This document shows positions 8,872-18,085 of a stretch of 64,000 nt of DNA, piece after piece. Under the pieces are notes generated by a model that saw only the letters and a list, made by a program, of their open reading frames with translations, was not told the origin of the DNA and made no database searches. Within the stretch, counting starts at the first letter, position 1, and each line of letters opens with the position of its first letter. Position numbers and translations under genes: made by a program. Origin of the DNA: Lentisphaera araneosa HTCC2155 (GTDB lineage: Bacteria > Verrucomicrobiota > Lentisphaeria > Lentisphaerales > Lentisphaeraceae); assembly GCF_000170755.1 (NCBI RefSeq), contig NZ_ABCK01000005.1:248001-312000 (forward strand), read 5' to 3'.

Positions 8872-10359
8872 TTACTTTTTGTTTTTCTTCGATTTATCGC
8901 GTTTCACCATGACCACGCGCTCATCTGGAACTTCGTAGTAATCGCGGATGCTAGTGTATTCCTCTTTCATTTCTTTAATCTTAGACGCCATCTCGGGATT
9001 ATTGTAGAGATTATTCATTTCAGCGGGATCATTTTTAAGGTCATAGAATTCCCAATGATCTTTTCCTTTGGCTTTTTTACCATAGAATTTAATGAGTTTA
9101 TAATCACCAGTACTTACGCCATCGTGCATCGTCACGCCATGACCCTCCATGTAATAATGGTAGTAAAGGCTCTTGCGCCAGTCTTTCGGTGTCTCACCCT
9201 CAAATAGGGGCACTAGACTTTCTCCCTGCATATCACTAGGCGCCTCAACACCTGCAATGTCTAAAAACGTTTCCGCGAAATCAATATTCTGACAAAGATC
9301 CGTGTTAACGCTTCCCGGCTTGGTCACACCCGGCCATTTCACAATGTAAGGAGTTCTAAAAGATTCTTCATACATCCAGCGCTTATCAAACCAGCCATGC
9401 TCTCCAAGATAAAAGCCCTGATCTGAACTGAACATGACAATAGTGTTGTCATCAATGCCGTCTGCTTTGAGTTGATCGAGCAAGCGCCCCACGTTTTCAT
9501 CAACACCAGCGACACAGGCAAAATAATCTCTCATGTAAGCTTGGTACTTCTGACGTGTCAACTCTTCTTTAGATAGGTCTTTATTTAACAAATATTTTCT
9601 GTGTTCCCAAATATTTGTTTTCAAGTCTTTTTCCAGATTCATATGCTCGCGAATGCCCATAGAGTGTTGCACGGCCATATCGCGAGTTTTGTAATCGTCA
9701 AAAAGAGTCTTGGGCTCAGGAAATACCGTATCTTTAAACTTTTCGACAAAGCGAGGCGCAGGAATCCATGCACGGTGAGGAGCCTTATAATGAACCATCA
9801 ACATAAAGGGTTTATCTTTATCGCGCTTTTCATTGTACCATTCAAGAGCCCGATTAGTGATCACATCAGAGGAATGTCCCTCATGATTCACTTTGCCTTC
9901 AGCTGTTAGTAAGGCTGGGTTGATATACTTGCCATGACCCGGGAGGGTTTCCCAATGATCAAAACCTTGAATCTCTCCCTGCAAATGAGTTTTTCCAAAT
10001 AAAGCTGACTGATATCCGCCTTTGCCAATCAATTTCTGAAACTGCATCTGATCGTGATTAAACTTTTCAACGTTACCGTACTTACCGTTTTTGTGACTGT
10101 GCTTACCTGTGAGTAAGGCCGCGCGACTTGGAGCACACACAGAATTACAAACATAAGTTTTATCAAAGCGCATGCCTTCTCTAGCAAGTCCATCAATATT
10201 TTTGGTCATATTCATCTCGGCAAAGCGACTGCCGTAGGCGCCGATGGCATTGACTGCCATGTCATCACAAAAAAGCCATAGAATATTTGGTTTCTTACTC
10301 TTTGCGTCTTCCGCAAAAACTAAGCCAGAAAGCAGAATCATTATAAAAAATCGAGTCAT
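8872..10359 (-). CDS. Secreted sulfatase (CAPSR), Lys-rich tail
   Basis: 495 residues. Signal peptide MTRFFIMILLSGLVFA, then KPNILWLFCDDMAVNAIGAYG. Active-site Cys75 lies in SVCAPSRAALLTGKHSHKNGK, a standard C-x-P-S-R formylglycine site. GKTHLQG, HYKAPHRAW and MFSSDQGFYLGEHGWFDKRWMYEES follow; the last is the GEHG-x3-DKR block typical of N-acetylglucosamine-6-sulfatase-like S1 enzymes. This is a family resemblance, not proof of substrate. It ends VKRDKSKKNKK. Its closest relative in the window is the pseudogene at 25876, which shares the same architecture and shows what that gene has lost. AGGGA precedes the ATG. It is transcribed divergently from the sulfatase at 10466. Confidence 0.95.
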   Translation of the reverse strand: MTRFFIMILLSGLVFAEDAKSKKPNILWLFCDDMAVNAIGAYGSRFAEMNMTKNIDGLAREGMRFDKTYVCNSVCAPSRAALLTGKHSHKNGKYGNVEKFNHDQMQFQKLIGKGGYQSALFGKTHLQGEIQGFDHWETLPGHGKYINPALLTAEGKVNHEGHSSDVITNRALEWYNEKRDKDKPFMLMVHYKAPHRAWIPAPRFVEKFKDTVFPEPKTLFDDYKTRDMAVQHSMGIREHMNLEKDLKTNIWEHRKYLLNKDLSKEELTRQKYQAYMRDYFACVAGVDENVGRLLDQLKADGIDDNTIVMFSSDQGFYLGEHGWFDKRWMYEESFRTPYIVKWPGVTKPGSVNTDLCQNIDFAETFLDIAGVEAPSDMQGESLVPLFEGETPKDWRKSLYYHYYMEGHGVTMHDGVSTGDYKLIKFYGKKAKGKDHWEFYDLKNDPAEMNNLYNNPEMASKIKEMKEEYTSIRDYYEVPDERVVMVKRDKSKKNKK

Positions 10360-10465
10360 TTTATTTTTTCCCTGTATATATTTTTCATTTCGATACGATT
10401 AATAGAAGTACACCAAGCCTAGGAATTAAGCTGGACACATAAAACGAATTAAATAGGGATCATAC

Positions 10466-11923
10466 GTGAAACTCATTCTCACTTTTTTATTTTTCACTCT
10501 TTCAAGCCCGCTCCTGTCGGACCAGCGCCCAAATATTGTCTTTGTTTTAATCGACGACCTTGGCTGGAATGGACTGAGTTCATATGGCAATAAGTATGTG
10601 CAGACCCCACATCTAGATAAACTGGCAAAAGAAGGCGCACGCTTTACCGATGCCTACGGAATGGGGCAATGCTCACCTGCCCGCTTTGCATTTCTCACTG
10701 GACAATCGGCTGCGCGCACGAATCACACCGCCGTGGTTCTCGAAAAACATCTGCTACCCAATGCTCGCCTCATCCAACCTGAATCTAATCGTACTCTTGA
10801 CCCTAAATCAATCAATATTGGCCGAGAACTCAAAAACACTGGCTATCGCGTCGGTGTCATCGGCAAATGGCATATCGATGTAGAGGAAAGCCGAGTGCGC
10901 GCTCAAATGGGTTCCCCAAAGTATATTGCTCAGTGGGGCTTTGATCACATCAAAATGAAAAAGCAACCAAATGATCCCAAAAGTGTCATGGCTTATTCAC
11001 AGGCAGTTATTGACTATCTCAAACAGGATCAATCCAAGCCAACTTTTGCCTACCTCGCACACACCACATTGCATACAGCTTTAGCGGCGCCTGCTGAACT
11101 TATACAAAAATATGTGGCTATGGGCTACAACAAAAGCCCTGATAAAAAAGGCAGCTGGGAAGATCGTCCGATTGCGGATTACTTCGCGATGATTGATTAC
11201 ATGGATCAAAGCATCGGCCTTTTGATGAAAGGCATCGAGGAAATGAAAAGTGATCGCGAAACCCTCGTCATTTTCATGTCAGATAATGGTGGCCTCTCAC
11301 GAGTTTGGGAAAACGAACCACTTCGTCGTGGCAAAGGCTCTGCTTATGAGGGTGGCATTCGCGTCCCTCTTATCATGCACTGGCCTGAAAGGATCAAAGC
11401 TGGACAAACGATTTCTGAACCTGTTCACATAACTGACTTATTTCCTAGTTTTTTAAGCATTGCAGATACCCCCATCCCCGCCAATCATCCCCTCGATGGT
11501 ATGAACATCATGCCCCTAGTAAATGGTGGGAACATTGAAAGAGAGTTCTTCTGTATTCACATGCCCGTCTACGTCCCTCATTACAGCCACACCCCAAGTA
11601 GTGTAATTCGCATGGGAGATTATAAATTAGTGAAGTTCTTTGGCGATTATATTGCGGACCCCGCAAGTAAAGAAATCACCGCTGAAGGACGAATTGAACT
11701 CTTCAACTTGCGAAATGATCTCGGCGAAACAAAAGACCTCTCAAAAGAAATGCCAGAAAAAGCTAAAGAGATGGAACGAAAATTAATGAACTGGCTCGCT
11801 GAAAGAAAGGCATATATGCCGAAGATTAACCCCAAATTCAATGCTAAAAAATGGAGTGACTCTATCGCTAGCAAAGTGGATTCCTACGGCAAAAGCATCT
11901 ATAAAAAAGATCAAAAGAAGTAG
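10466..11923 (+). CDS. Secreted sulfatase (CSPAR)
   Basis: 485 residues from a GTG start at 10466 with AGGGA just upstream. Signal peptide, then RPNIVFVLIDDLGWNG. Cys69 lies in GQCSPARFAFLTGQSAARTNHT; the core C-x-P-x-R is kept though the fourth position is Ala, not Ser/Thr. GKWHIDVEES, HTTLHTALAAP and FMSDNGGLS give the other catalytic and metal-binding regions, and GGIRVPLIMHWPE is the usual arylsulfatase A-like block. It ends with a short Lys cluster (YKKDQKK). The stop codon lies in a small AAGTAG/CTACTT stem followed by a short T-run, a possible terminator. Sulfate ester specificity unknown. Confidence 0.94.
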   Translation: MKLILTFLFFTLSSPLLSDQRPNIVFVLIDDLGWNGLSSYGNKYVQTPHLDKLAKEGARFTDAYGMGQCSPARFAFLTGQSAARTNHTAVVLEKHLLPNARLIQPESNRTLDPKSINIGRELKNTGYRVGVIGKWHIDVEESRVRAQMGSPKYIAQWGFDHIKMKKQPNDPKSVMAYSQAVIDYLKQDQSKPTFAYLAHTTLHTALAAPAELIQKYVAMGYNKSPDKKGSWEDRPIADYFAMIDYMDQSIGLLMKGIEEMKSDRETLVIFMSDNGGLSRVWENEPLRRGKGSAYEGGIRVPLIMHWPERIKAGQTISEPVHITDLFPSFLSIADTPIPANHPLDGMNIMPLVNGGNIEREFFCIHMPVYVPHYSHTPSSVIRMGDYKLVKFFGDYIADPASKEITAEGRIELFNLRNDLGETKDLSKEMPEKAKEMERKLMNWLAERKAYMPKINPKFNAKKWSDSIASKVDSYGKSIYKKDQKK

Positions 11924-12011
11924 TTAAAACTACTTTTAAAAATTTACCCCCCCCTTCTTAGTTTCCATTATTTTGGCCATCCTCATGTCCATATTATATC
12001 TTTAGCTATGT

Positions 12012-12026
12012 GTATCGAATCGATAC
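12012..12026. promoter_or_regulatory. Perfect 15-bp palindrome upstream of a sulfatase
   Basis: GTATCGA-A-TCGATAC: two 7-base arms around one base, 17 bp before the ATG at 12044. Size, symmetry and place suit an operator for a dimeric repressor, but I found no second copy and no regulator gene nearby. Confidence 0.35.
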
Positions 12027-12043
12027 TAATAAAGGATATAATT

Positions 12044-13699
12044 ATGAATTGGAAAATCACTCAAAGCACCGCTTTAGCACTGACTTTTGTCGCATCTTGT
12101 CTATCATTAACGGGTAAAGAGCTCCCCGCAAAGAAGCCTAATATCGTCATTATCCTTGCCGACGATATGGGCTATTCAGATCTTGGCTGCGTAGGCGGTG
12201 ATATTCAGACCCCAAATCTCGATAAATTGGCGAAAGACGGCTTGCTCTTCCCCAATTTTTATAACAATGCAAAATGTGCTCCTACCCGTGCATCGCTCAT
12301 GACGGGTGTTTCGAATCATAAAACAGGTGCCGACCACGGCTCTGGTAATGTCATCGACTATGGTGGACTAAGCATCGCAGAAGCTCTTGAGGGTGAATAT
12401 GTCAATCTCATGATCGACAAATGGCATATCACTCCCAAGCCCATGGACCTTGGTTTTTCTCGCTACTTTGGCAGTCCTCTTTCAGCAATCTTTTATTGGC
12501 CAACTGAAGATAAAAAGAAAGATGCTGGAAAAATGAGAATCGACGACAGGCAGTACACTGTTGAAGATATGGAAGTACCCCTCGAAGAATGGTACCTAAC
12601 GACAGAAGACACCCGTTATGCTAATCGCTTTATAGAAGAAGAAATCATTCAAAAAAAGAGTGATAAACCCTTCTTTATGTATTATGGATCACATGCCCCT
12701 CACTGGCCTTTGCAAGCCCTGGAAGAAGATGTACAACTCTACCTAGATGTCTTTAAAAATGGCACCGATGACGTTCGTCAAAAACGTTATCAATACATGA
12801 TCAAAAATGGCATTTTCGATGCCGAAAGCTGTAAACTTGAACCGGCTGTAAATGCCTGGAAAGACTTAAGTCCTGAACGCAAAAAATATTACCAGCGCGC
12901 TTTAGCCGTGCATTACGCCATGGTTCACCGCATGGATGTGGAACTCGGACACTTCTTTGATTACCTAAAGAAAAATGATCTTTGGGACAATACCCTGATT
13001 TTCTTCATGTCGGATAATGGCGCCAGCGGTGAAGGAAGCGAGACAATGATCCCGAAAGGTGGCAAACTAGGCGCCCGTGGAACGCGCGCAAGAATTGATG
13101 GAATCGGAGCGCAAATGTGCAACACTCCATTCCGCGGAAATAAATCTACTCTCAATGAAGGCGGTGTTGCTACTCCCATGATTGCTCACTGGCCAGCTGG
13201 CTTCGGCAAGCCTGGTAAAATTAACCGTCAGGTTGGTCATATTATTGATCTCATGCCGACAATTCTCGATATCACAGGAATCGAGTACCCAGAAACTTAT
13301 AAAGGTCGTAAAATACTCGATCTCGATGGTGTGAGCCTCCTTCCTGCTTTACTGGAAGACAAAGAATTTGAACGTTCTTTTGTTCAGTACTATGAAGGAC
13401 ACGAAAATATTCACGATGGCGAGTGGAAGCTCTATCGAAAAAATAAAAAACAGCCAAATGCTCCAAAATCCCCCTGGCAGCTCTATAATTTAAAGAGCGA
13501 TCGGACTCAGCAAAATGATCTGGCTGCGAAATTCCCTGAACGAGTCGCTGAACTCGAAAAGAAATACCAGAACTGGGAAAAAGAAGTCGCGGCTATCCAA
13601 GCTGAAGTTTATAAAAAACATCCCAAATATTCACCCGAAGAGAAGTATAAATCGAAACTTGCCAAGGGAAAAATCAAAAATAAGAAACCAAAGAAATAA
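12044..13699 (+). CDS. Secreted sulfatase (CAPTR), Lys-rich tail
   Basis: 551 residues from ATG 12044, preferred over an in-frame ATG at 12008 because AAAGGA lies 8 bases before it and a proper signal peptide (MNWKITQSTALALTFVASCL) then begins at residue 1. KPNIVIILADDMGYSDLGC is followed by NAKCAPTRASLMTGVSNHKTG with Cys78 as the formylglycine site. DKWHITPK, GSHAPHWPLQA and FFMSDNGASGEG complete the active site. It belongs to the same long arylsulfatase-like subgroup as the genes at 3325 and 22764, which share the NxAKC context and a large insert before the DNG block. The tail is KGKIKNKKPKK. A palindrome just upstream may be a control site. Confidence 0.95.
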   Translation: MNWKITQSTALALTFVASCLSLTGKELPAKKPNIVIILADDMGYSDLGCVGGDIQTPNLDKLAKDGLLFPNFYNNAKCAPTRASLMTGVSNHKTGADHGSGNVIDYGGLSIAEALEGEYVNLMIDKWHITPKPMDLGFSRYFGSPLSAIFYWPTEDKKKDAGKMRIDDRQYTVEDMEVPLEEWYLTTEDTRYANRFIEEEIIQKKSDKPFFMYYGSHAPHWPLQALEEDVQLYLDVFKNGTDDVRQKRYQYMIKNGIFDAESCKLEPAVNAWKDLSPERKKYYQRALAVHYAMVHRMDVELGHFFDYLKKNDLWDNTLIFFMSDNGASGEGSETMIPKGGKLGARGTRARIDGIGAQMCNTPFRGNKSTLNEGGVATPMIAHWPAGFGKPGKINRQVGHIIDLMPTILDITGIEYPETYKGRKILDLDGVSLLPALLEDKEFERSFVQYYEGHENIHDGEWKLYRKNKKQPNAPKSPWQLYNLKSDRTQQNDLAAKFPERVAELEKKYQNWEKEVAAIQAEVYKKHPKYSPEEKYKSKLAKGKIKNKKPKK

Positions 13700-13822
13700 G
13701 CCCTGTTTTTTGAAGCTGAATTAGCCTATTTCTTAACTGTGATCAACATATTAACTAAATAATTGTAATCCCGAGTCATTTTTTATAAAATTCGGGGTGT
13801 ATAAAAAGAAAAAGGCTTTTTT

Positions 13823-15187
13823 ATGCTCAAGTTTATTCTCATTTCGTTTTTCAGCGTCTTTGCGCTCTCCGCAAAAACTCCCAACATAGTCATTCTGCTT
13901 GCAGATGATCTTGGCTACAAAGATATTGCTTGTTATAAGGGTCCAGTCGAAACTCCAAACATTGATTCTCTGGCTGTAAAAGGCACCAAGTTCGAGACCT
14001 TTTATTCTGGTAGCGCCGTTTGCTCTCCTTCGCGAGCCACCCTCATTACTGGGCGTCACCATATAAGAACGGGAATATATAGCTGGGTTCACGACGCCAC
14101 CCAAAAAACTCATCTACTCGAAAGAGAAATCACCCTCGCTGAAATGCTTAAAGAAAAGGGCTATATGACGGCTCACTTTGGTAAGTGGCACCTCGGTATG
14201 ACAGGTAAAAAAGCGAAAAAACCAAATCCCGATGCCCACGGTTTTGATTATTGGTTTGCCACGGGAAACAATGCTGCTCCGAGTCACAAAAACCCCAATA
14301 ACTTTGTTCGCAATGGCAAAGAAGTTGGTCCTTTAGAAGGTTATTCAGCTCAGCTTGTTGTGGACGATGCCATCAACTGGCTCGATAAGCGTGAAGATAC
14401 AGAATCTCCTTTTTTCATGAATGTTTGGTTTCACGAACCCCACAAAAAAATGGCCGCTCCAGAAGACATCATCAAAAAATACAAAGATCAAAAAAAGTCT
14501 AAAAACGAAGACCTCTACTCAGCTACGATCGACAACACGGATCAAGCTGTTGGACGATTGCTCAACAAACTTGCGGAAGTCGCAAAGCCTGAAGACACAC
14601 TCATTATCTACAGTTCCGATAACGGCAGTTTTTTAAGCGAACGCACTGAACCTTTTTTAGGTAATAAAGGAAGCAATTACCAAGGCGGCTTACGCGTCCC
14701 AGGAATTATTTCTTGGCCAGGTCATGTCAAAGAAAGTCAAGTCGTTCAAGAAACCGCAGCCTTGGTAGATATCATGCCCACATTAAGAGCGATTGTAGAA
14801 AACCCCAACCCATCAGGCCTTCACTTGGATGGTACTGACCTCAGCCCCCTACTCTTTGCGGAACCCGCAAAATTTGAACGTCAGCAAGCTCTCTTTTGGC
14901 ATCTTCACAAAGCTAAGGCCATTGTTGCTATGCGTCAGGGTAAATACATGATACATGCCGCACCTGATTACGACATGAAAAAAGCCAACCTCTTTGATGA
15001 AAAGCTTATCCCCATCGTAAAAAGTGGTAAGTACAAAGACTTTGAGCTCTTTGATTTAGAGCTCGATCCGGGTCAAGAAAAAAATATTGCTAGTCAAAAT
15101 CCCGAGCTCACTCAAAAGCTCATCAAGCAGCTTTACCAAATCAACGATAGCATCATGGCTGACGGCACAGACTGGCATTTAAAGTAG
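13823..15187 (+). CDS. Secreted sulfatase (CSPSR), arylsulfatase A-like
   Basis: 454 residues. Signal peptide MLKFILISFFSVFALSA, TPNIVILLADDLGYKDIACY, then Cys67 in SAVCSPSRATLITGRHHIRTG. GKWHLGMTG, FHEPHKKMAAP and IYSSDNGSF supply the other conserved residues, and GGLRVPGIISWPG is typical of the arylsulfatase A/N-acetylgalactosamine-6-sulfatase-like group. Unlike most neighbours it has no Lys-rich tail (ends DGTDWHLK). The AAAGG before the ATG is a modest ribosome site. The 120 bp to the previous sulfatase holds no clear terminator, so the run 10466-15187 may be partly cotranscribed. Confidence 0.95.
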   Translation: MLKFILISFFSVFALSAKTPNIVILLADDLGYKDIACYKGPVETPNIDSLAVKGTKFETFYSGSAVCSPSRATLITGRHHIRTGIYSWVHDATQKTHLLEREITLAEMLKEKGYMTAHFGKWHLGMTGKKAKKPNPDAHGFDYWFATGNNAAPSHKNPNNFVRNGKEVGPLEGYSAQLVVDDAINWLDKREDTESPFFMNVWFHEPHKKMAAPEDIIKKYKDQKKSKNEDLYSATIDNTDQAVGRLLNKLAEVAKPEDTLIIYSSDNGSFLSERTEPFLGNKGSNYQGGLRVPGIISWPGHVKESQVVQETAALVDIMPTLRAIVENPNPSGLHLDGTDLSPLLFAEPAKFERQQALFWHLHKAKAIVAMRQGKYMIHAAPDYDMKKANLFDEKLIPIVKSGKYKDFELFDLELDPGQEKNIASQNPELTQKLIKQLYQINDSIMADGTDWHLK

Positions 15188-15352
15188 TTTTCATTGGGTA
15201 AAAGGCTAGCAATAGCAAGCCCTTCAAAGGAAGTTGAGGGATTCGTCCCTCATCATTTAATCAAATCATAATAGTCAGCAAATATTTATGCACCGTTCCT
15301 ACAGCACGGTAGAGCTTTACGCAAAATCTCCTATGGTTAAAACCATAGGCTA
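15188..15352. repeat. Mini-hairpin zone left of the IS
   Basis: Non-coding. It holds GAGGGA-TTCG-TCCCTC near 15235 and CCTATGGTT-AA-AACCATAGG at about 15330-15349. The latter recurs with a slightly different loop at about 37504-37524 (CCTATGGTT-TTT-AACCATAGG) and is immediately followed by the insertion point of the IS. Confidence 0.6.
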
Positions 15353-15419
15353 GATGCACTCCGACAGTTCATTCAAGAGGCTCATAAATAATAGCTTTAA
15401 AATGTATTTATTTGTAAAA

Positions 15420-15477
15420 AATTCCGCCTAAAATGCTATATTGTAGTTCTTTACAAAAACAAATAGCAGGCGGAATT
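15420..15477 (+). promoter_or_regulatory. Hairpin that would hide the transposase ribosome site
   Basis: AATTCCGCCT (15420-15429) pairs with AGGCGGAATT (15468-15477). The right arm contains the purine-rich AGGCGG just before the ATG at 15482. A transcript entering from outside the IS would include both arms and could fold to block translation; one starting between the arms would not. Such read-in protection is known for some IS elements; here it is inference. Confidence 0.45.
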
Positions 15478-15481
15478 CATC

Positions 15482-16927
15482 ATGAACGATACTCTTTTTT
15501 CCGAATATTTCATCGGGGAACTACAACAAACGGCAGGAATTTTAAGCGGTCCGCTGAAGATTGCGGGGGAAATCATACTTCTTCCTGAATTTGAAGGGAT
15601 CCGAAAAGCGATTGAGAGTGATCAATTCCAGTTGAGTATGGATAGGGCCGCTACTAAAAATCGCGAATTTAAAAATGGCAATACCAAAAAGCATCCACCA
15701 GCGGAATTAGTGGTTGCCTTGTTCATAGCCCGTCACTTTTATAATAATTGTTACGGGGAACGCGGCTATAGCATGTTATGTGAGAACAGTTCATTACATC
15801 AATTTATCGGGCGCCTAGGCATCGGGAAGTTCCCTTCACGCAATACGATTCATGAACAGATTTCTGCACTTTCTGAACATACCCTTACACTTTTTCATCA
15901 AGCTATTTTGAACTGTGTCAAAGCATGTGACTTAGATGATTTCTCAGCAGTAATCATTGATTCCACAGCCATCAAAGCCGATTCGTCCTGGCCGGTTGAT
16001 AGTGCATTACTGAAGAACCTTAGTTGTAAAGTTATGAAAAATATTCAGAAAGTACATGATAAGCTCCCTTGCCTTGAACGTAGAGGAATCCCTCTCAAAC
16101 GTCTACAGAATTACTGTGATGATATGAGTAACTTGGATTTTGTGATTTCGATGTTTAAAGGGAAGAAAGGAGCCAAGAAAATGAGGTATAAGTCTTATAC
16201 ACAAGAACTTTTGCCGAGGTGTCGAAAATTTATAACACGCCTGGAAAAGGTTCTACCTAAAATCAAACAGCACTGTAGCAGTATAAAGTCCTCGATGCTT
16301 GATGAAGATTTTTCTCGCTTTATTGATAAAGTTTTGATGGTTGAGCACCGCTTTAAGATGGCTCCTGAGGACTACGATGCCAAGACGGCAAGAAAAATTT
16401 ACAGTATGAGTGATGACGACGCTGCCTTTATCAAAAAAGGCGGTCGTGAAACAGTTTTTGGTTATCGTCCAAACTTTGCTTTTAGTGCCAATGGTTTTCT
16501 GACTTCTTTCATTTTGGAATCTGGAAATACCAGTGACAGTAAAGTCTTTGCAGATTGCCTTGTGGAAAATAAAAAAATGACTGGAGAATCCGCTATGATG
16601 GTCAGTGTTGATGATGGATATAGCTCTGCAACGAATTTGGATTACGCCATAGAACAGGGAGTGGAATTAGTCAGTATCAGCGGTTCAAAGGGCAAGAAGC
16701 TTCTGGGAGAAGAAATTTATGAAAGTGAAAACTATCAGCTGGCGAGAAACATCCGCTCAATCTCTGAAGCGGGGATTTCAAAGATGAAGAACTATCACAA
16801 TCTTGAGAGGTTTACCGTTTGTGGCTTAAAGAGAGTTCGACAGGAAACGCTCATAAGCACTATAGGGTTCAACTTGGAGAGACTCTACCAGTTATTATCT
16901 CAAATCGAACTTCAAGTTGCTGCGTAG
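15482..16927 (+). CDS. DDE transposase of the 1591-bp IS
   Basis: 481 residues filling the IS. The N-terminal region (about 60-150: GNTKKHPPAELVVALFIARHF, YGERGYSMLCENSSLHQFIG, FPSRNTIHEQI) resembles the DNA-binding part of IS5/IS1182-like transposases. The catalytic core shows a first Asp in SAVIIDSTAIKADSSW (about 160), a second in MMVSVDDGYSSATNLDYA (about 380), and a candidate Glu in RSISEAGISKMKNYHNLERF (about 430-445). Two long basic segments in the middle (220-270) may be a linker or insertion domain. The frame is intact and the ends are perfect, so the element may still be mobile. Confidence 0.88.
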   Translation: MNDTLFSEYFIGELQQTAGILSGPLKIAGEIILLPEFEGIRKAIESDQFQLSMDRAATKNREFKNGNTKKHPPAELVVALFIARHFYNNCYGERGYSMLCENSSLHQFIGRLGIGKFPSRNTIHEQISALSEHTLTLFHQAILNCVKACDLDDFSAVIIDSTAIKADSSWPVDSALLKNLSCKVMKNIQKVHDKLPCLERRGIPLKRLQNYCDDMSNLDFVISMFKGKKGAKKMRYKSYTQELLPRCRKFITRLEKVLPKIKQHCSSIKSSMLDEDFSRFIDKVLMVEHRFKMAPEDYDAKTARKIYSMSDDDAAFIKKGGRETVFGYRPNFAFSANGFLTSFILESGNTSDSKVFADCLVENKKMTGESAMMVSVDDGYSSATNLDYAIEQGVELVSISGSKGKKLLGEEIYESENYQLARNIRSISEAGISKMKNYHNLERFTVCGLKRVRQETLISTIGFNLERLYQLLSQIELQVAA

Positions 16928-16943
16928 AATGTCGGAGTGCATC

Positions 16944-17162
16944 AGGCTAGAATATGCTCCGTACCCTTGGCACGATAATTCTAAACTATTTTGATTTTTT
17001 AGGTACAGCGTACCGAAAGACAAAAGCGTGCGGAGTCCACGCTTCAGCGTTTGGGAGAGAAAATTATACCTGCATATCGCCCACGCTTTAGATCAGTCTA
17101 CCCTTAAAAAAAGCCTTCATGACCTTTAAGCCACAGGCATTCATTGTTATCAAAGAAAATTT
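16944..17162. repeat. Mini-hairpin spacer right of the IS
   Basis: Begins with the AGGCTA target duplication. It contains GGTAC-AGC-GTACC near 17001 and AAGCGTG-CGGAGTC-CACGCTT near 17026, in the same style as spacer hairpins elsewhere in the window. No gene seen. Confidence 0.45.
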
Positions 17163-17930
17163 CTACTGCCAACAATCCCACAGTGTCTCACGCACATCAT
17201 TAGTGCCCCAGGCATCGTACAGTGGTAAGGTTGTCTGCATAAAATTCATATACTGAACTGATCCATCCGCCATTGTCCAGTTTAATTTATAGCCCTCATG
17301 TAGCCAAATCGTTGGATCATTTTGCTCGCTCTGATAATCTGTAATTTCCACATCCGTATTAGATGCTGTACCAAGAACCTGCTCTTTGCCTTCTGCGATT
17401 AATATCGACTTATTATTAATTTCATTTACAGTCATACTCACCCCATCAGTTGCATCCTTTACCCAAGGAGCCATCCAACCTCTTTTTTTACCTTTGACAT
17501 CGCCACTATTAGTCAGTTGAAACCTACTCGGGTTGTAAGCTGTGACAGTTAAATCTGCATAACCAGCATTACTCGGAATCAATTCTGGACATGAAAAAGC
17601 TGGATAACTCGTCACTTGGTTCTTACCATCTATGATTCCAAAATCTCTGTTTTTTATTTGCGTTTCAGTCAAATTTAAACTGAGGTAAGTTGAGATACGA
17701 TCAGCCCAACTGATATTTTTTATAAGATCACCAGATGTATTAATTGGAAAGTGTCCATTTGAATCATCTGTGTACATAAAAAGAGCTGTTGCAATTTGTT
17801 TTTGATTATTCACACAAATAGCTTTCTTTGCTTTCTTACGGGCCTTACTCAATGAAGGCATGAGTAAAGAAGCCAAAATCCCTATGATGGCCACCACAAC
17901 TAAAAGTTCAATCAATGTAAATTTTTTCAT
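17163..17930 (-). CDS. Type II pseudopilin-like protein, paralog of the 8000 gene
   Basis: 255 residues, clearly a paralog of the gene at 8000: same [23 protein letters not shown] start (Lys, not Gly, before the mature Phe), [28 protein letters not shown] and a C-terminal H-x(10)-DGSVQYMNFMQTTLPLYDAW. The ends are most alike; the middle (residues 60-200) has diverged, suggesting different surfaces on a common fibre or anchor scaffold. It should be processed by a prepilin peptidase and sit in the inner membrane or a pseudopilus. No assembly genes are adjacent. It stands alone between the IS and the DUF1592 gene. Confidence 0.85.
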   Translation of the reverse strand: MKKFTLIELLVVVAIIGILASLLMPSLSKARKKAKKAICVNNQKQIATALFMYTDDSNGHFPINTSGDLIKNISWADRISTYLSLNLTETQIKNRDFGIIDGKNQVTSYPAFSCPELIPSNAGYADLTVTAYNPSRFQLTNSGDVKGKKRGWMAPWVKDATDGVSMTVNEINNKSILIAEGKEQVLGTASNTDVEITDYQSEQNDPTIWLHEGYKLNWTMADGSVQYMNFMQTTLPLYDAWGTNDVRETLWDCWQ

Positions 17931-18085
17931 ATATTCAACCTTATATATTTACTATTCTTACAAAAGATTCATCGATAATAACTCGTCACCAATGAGATTA
18001 ACTAAGGACATAAAATCTCAAGGCCAAAACCTTAATGATCATTTTTATAATATTTTTATCTAAAAACGCCTTTTTTCCTCATTTT

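Larger units (their letters stand above)
15353..16943 (+). mobile_element. Complete insertion sequence, 1591 bp, 14-bp inverted ends, 6-bp target duplication
   Basis: The terminal repeats GATGCACTCCGACA (15353-15366) and TGTCGGAGTGCATC (16930-16943) are perfect 14-bp inverted copies. They are flanked on both sides by AGGCTA (15347-15352 and 16944-16949), a 6-bp direct target duplication, so the element moved in as a unit and its ends are intact. One transposase gene fills it. Family is not certain: transposase size suits IS1182 or ISNCY-type elements, but a 6-bp duplication does not match the 4 bp usual for IS1182. Confidence 0.92.
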
